Shown: positions 32,307-32,490 of the stretch, piece by piece
Position numbering within the stretch: the first letter of the stretch is position 1
How the letters are laid out: every line of letters begins with the position of its first letter
Assembly: GCA_902776955.1 (NCBI GenBank)
Contig: CACYSG010000025.1
Coordinates: forward strand, 1-32,490
Direction of reading: 5' to 3'
DNA length: 32,490 bases
Source of the DNA: an uncultured Bacteroidales bacterium
GTDB lineage: Bacteria; Bacteroidota; Bacteroidia; Bacteroidales; Muribaculaceae
Program-made: the position numbers and the translations under genes
Notes under the pieces: model-generated
The model's database searches: none
What the model was told of the DNA's origin: nothing
The model's input: only the letters and a program-made list of their open reading frames with translations

Positions 32307-32490
32307 GACCTACATCGACGAGCTCGACCTGGGCAAATGGCCCAGCATCTACCCCGACAATTCGCCTACAGGCGGCGGGGCCCAGCCACGACCCGGGGAA
32401 GAAGTGTCCTACGCCTCTCCGGCGCAGCTCTGGGGCAGGACGGAGGACTACACCGCCTTGCCGTGGGTCAACAACTCCAGCGGCAACCTG
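32302..32490 (+). pseudogene. Downstream part of the broken phage tail gene, cut by the window edge
   Basis: The open frame reads MQTYIDELDLGKWPSIYPDN through PGEEVSYASPAQLWGRTEDY to the end of the window. The YI[DN]ELDLG segment is what I expect later in the same phage protein as the fragment at 31908, so this is probably the remainder after an internal deletion and insertion of copy C. The apparent ATG overlaps the end of the element and may not be used. It could also be read as a separate gene that is intact beyond the edge. Confidence 0.5.

Overview
The window looks like a Bacteroidales chromosome (Prevotella- or Muribaculaceae-like). The evidence is repeated TTG-N19/20-TAnnTTTG promoters, weak or absent Shine-Dalgarno sequences, a subtilase with a type IX secretion tail, several TonB-dependent receptors with companion lipoproteins, dockerin-repeat secreted proteins, and remnants of a Bacteroides-type prophage. 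No rRNA, tRNA, CRISPR array or transposase was seen.

Region 1 (1-11036, nearly all minus strand) is an accessory island of small enzymes, many acting on nucleic acids or phosphate esters: a HAD phosphatase of the RNA-repair type, a Trp-rich repeat protein, a short phospholipase D-like nuclease, a PD-(D/E)XK nuclease, a DEDDh exonuclease in an apparent operon with a WYL-domain regulator, a WG-like protein, a calcineurin-like phosphoesterase, a Cys-rich zinc-ribbon-like protein, a AAA+ ATPase behind a long structured leader, a 5'(3')-deoxyribonucleotidase and an alpha/beta hydrolase. Three transcription units here, including that of the WYL regulator, carry the same 23-bp inverted repeat exactly 7 nt upstream of the -7 box, where the -33 element should be. 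This suggests an undescribed WYL-controlled regulon.

Region 2 (11390-15484) holds a large secreted subtilase with its own terminator, convergent with a small SMC/ABC-like ATPase.

Region 3 (15667-24319) is one six-gene operon with a clear promoter and terminator: secreted protein, TonB-dependent receptor, DUF4876-like lipoprotein, DUF6850-like beta-barrel protein, secreted OB-fold-like protein and a small dockerin protein. It looks like an outer-membrane uptake system of unknown substrate.

Region 4 (24426-30202) is a cobalamin-riboswitch operon: a BtuB-like receptor, a CbiK-family chelatase made as a lipoprotein, a six-copy 9-bp tandem repeat, and a second TonB-dependent receptor. It resembles the iht locus of Porphyromonas and suggests corrinoid or tetrapyrrole capture at the cell surface.

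Region 5 (30240-32490) is a decayed prophage tail module: the C-terminal end of a tape-measure gene and pieces of the next tail gene. Between them lies an intact dockerin-FISUMP secreted protein with its own promoter and terminator. Three copies of a ~67-bp element with conserved flanks and covarying palindromic arms sit inside the phage reading frames; two are exact multiples of three long. These elements and the WYL-linked palindromes are the most novel signals in the window.
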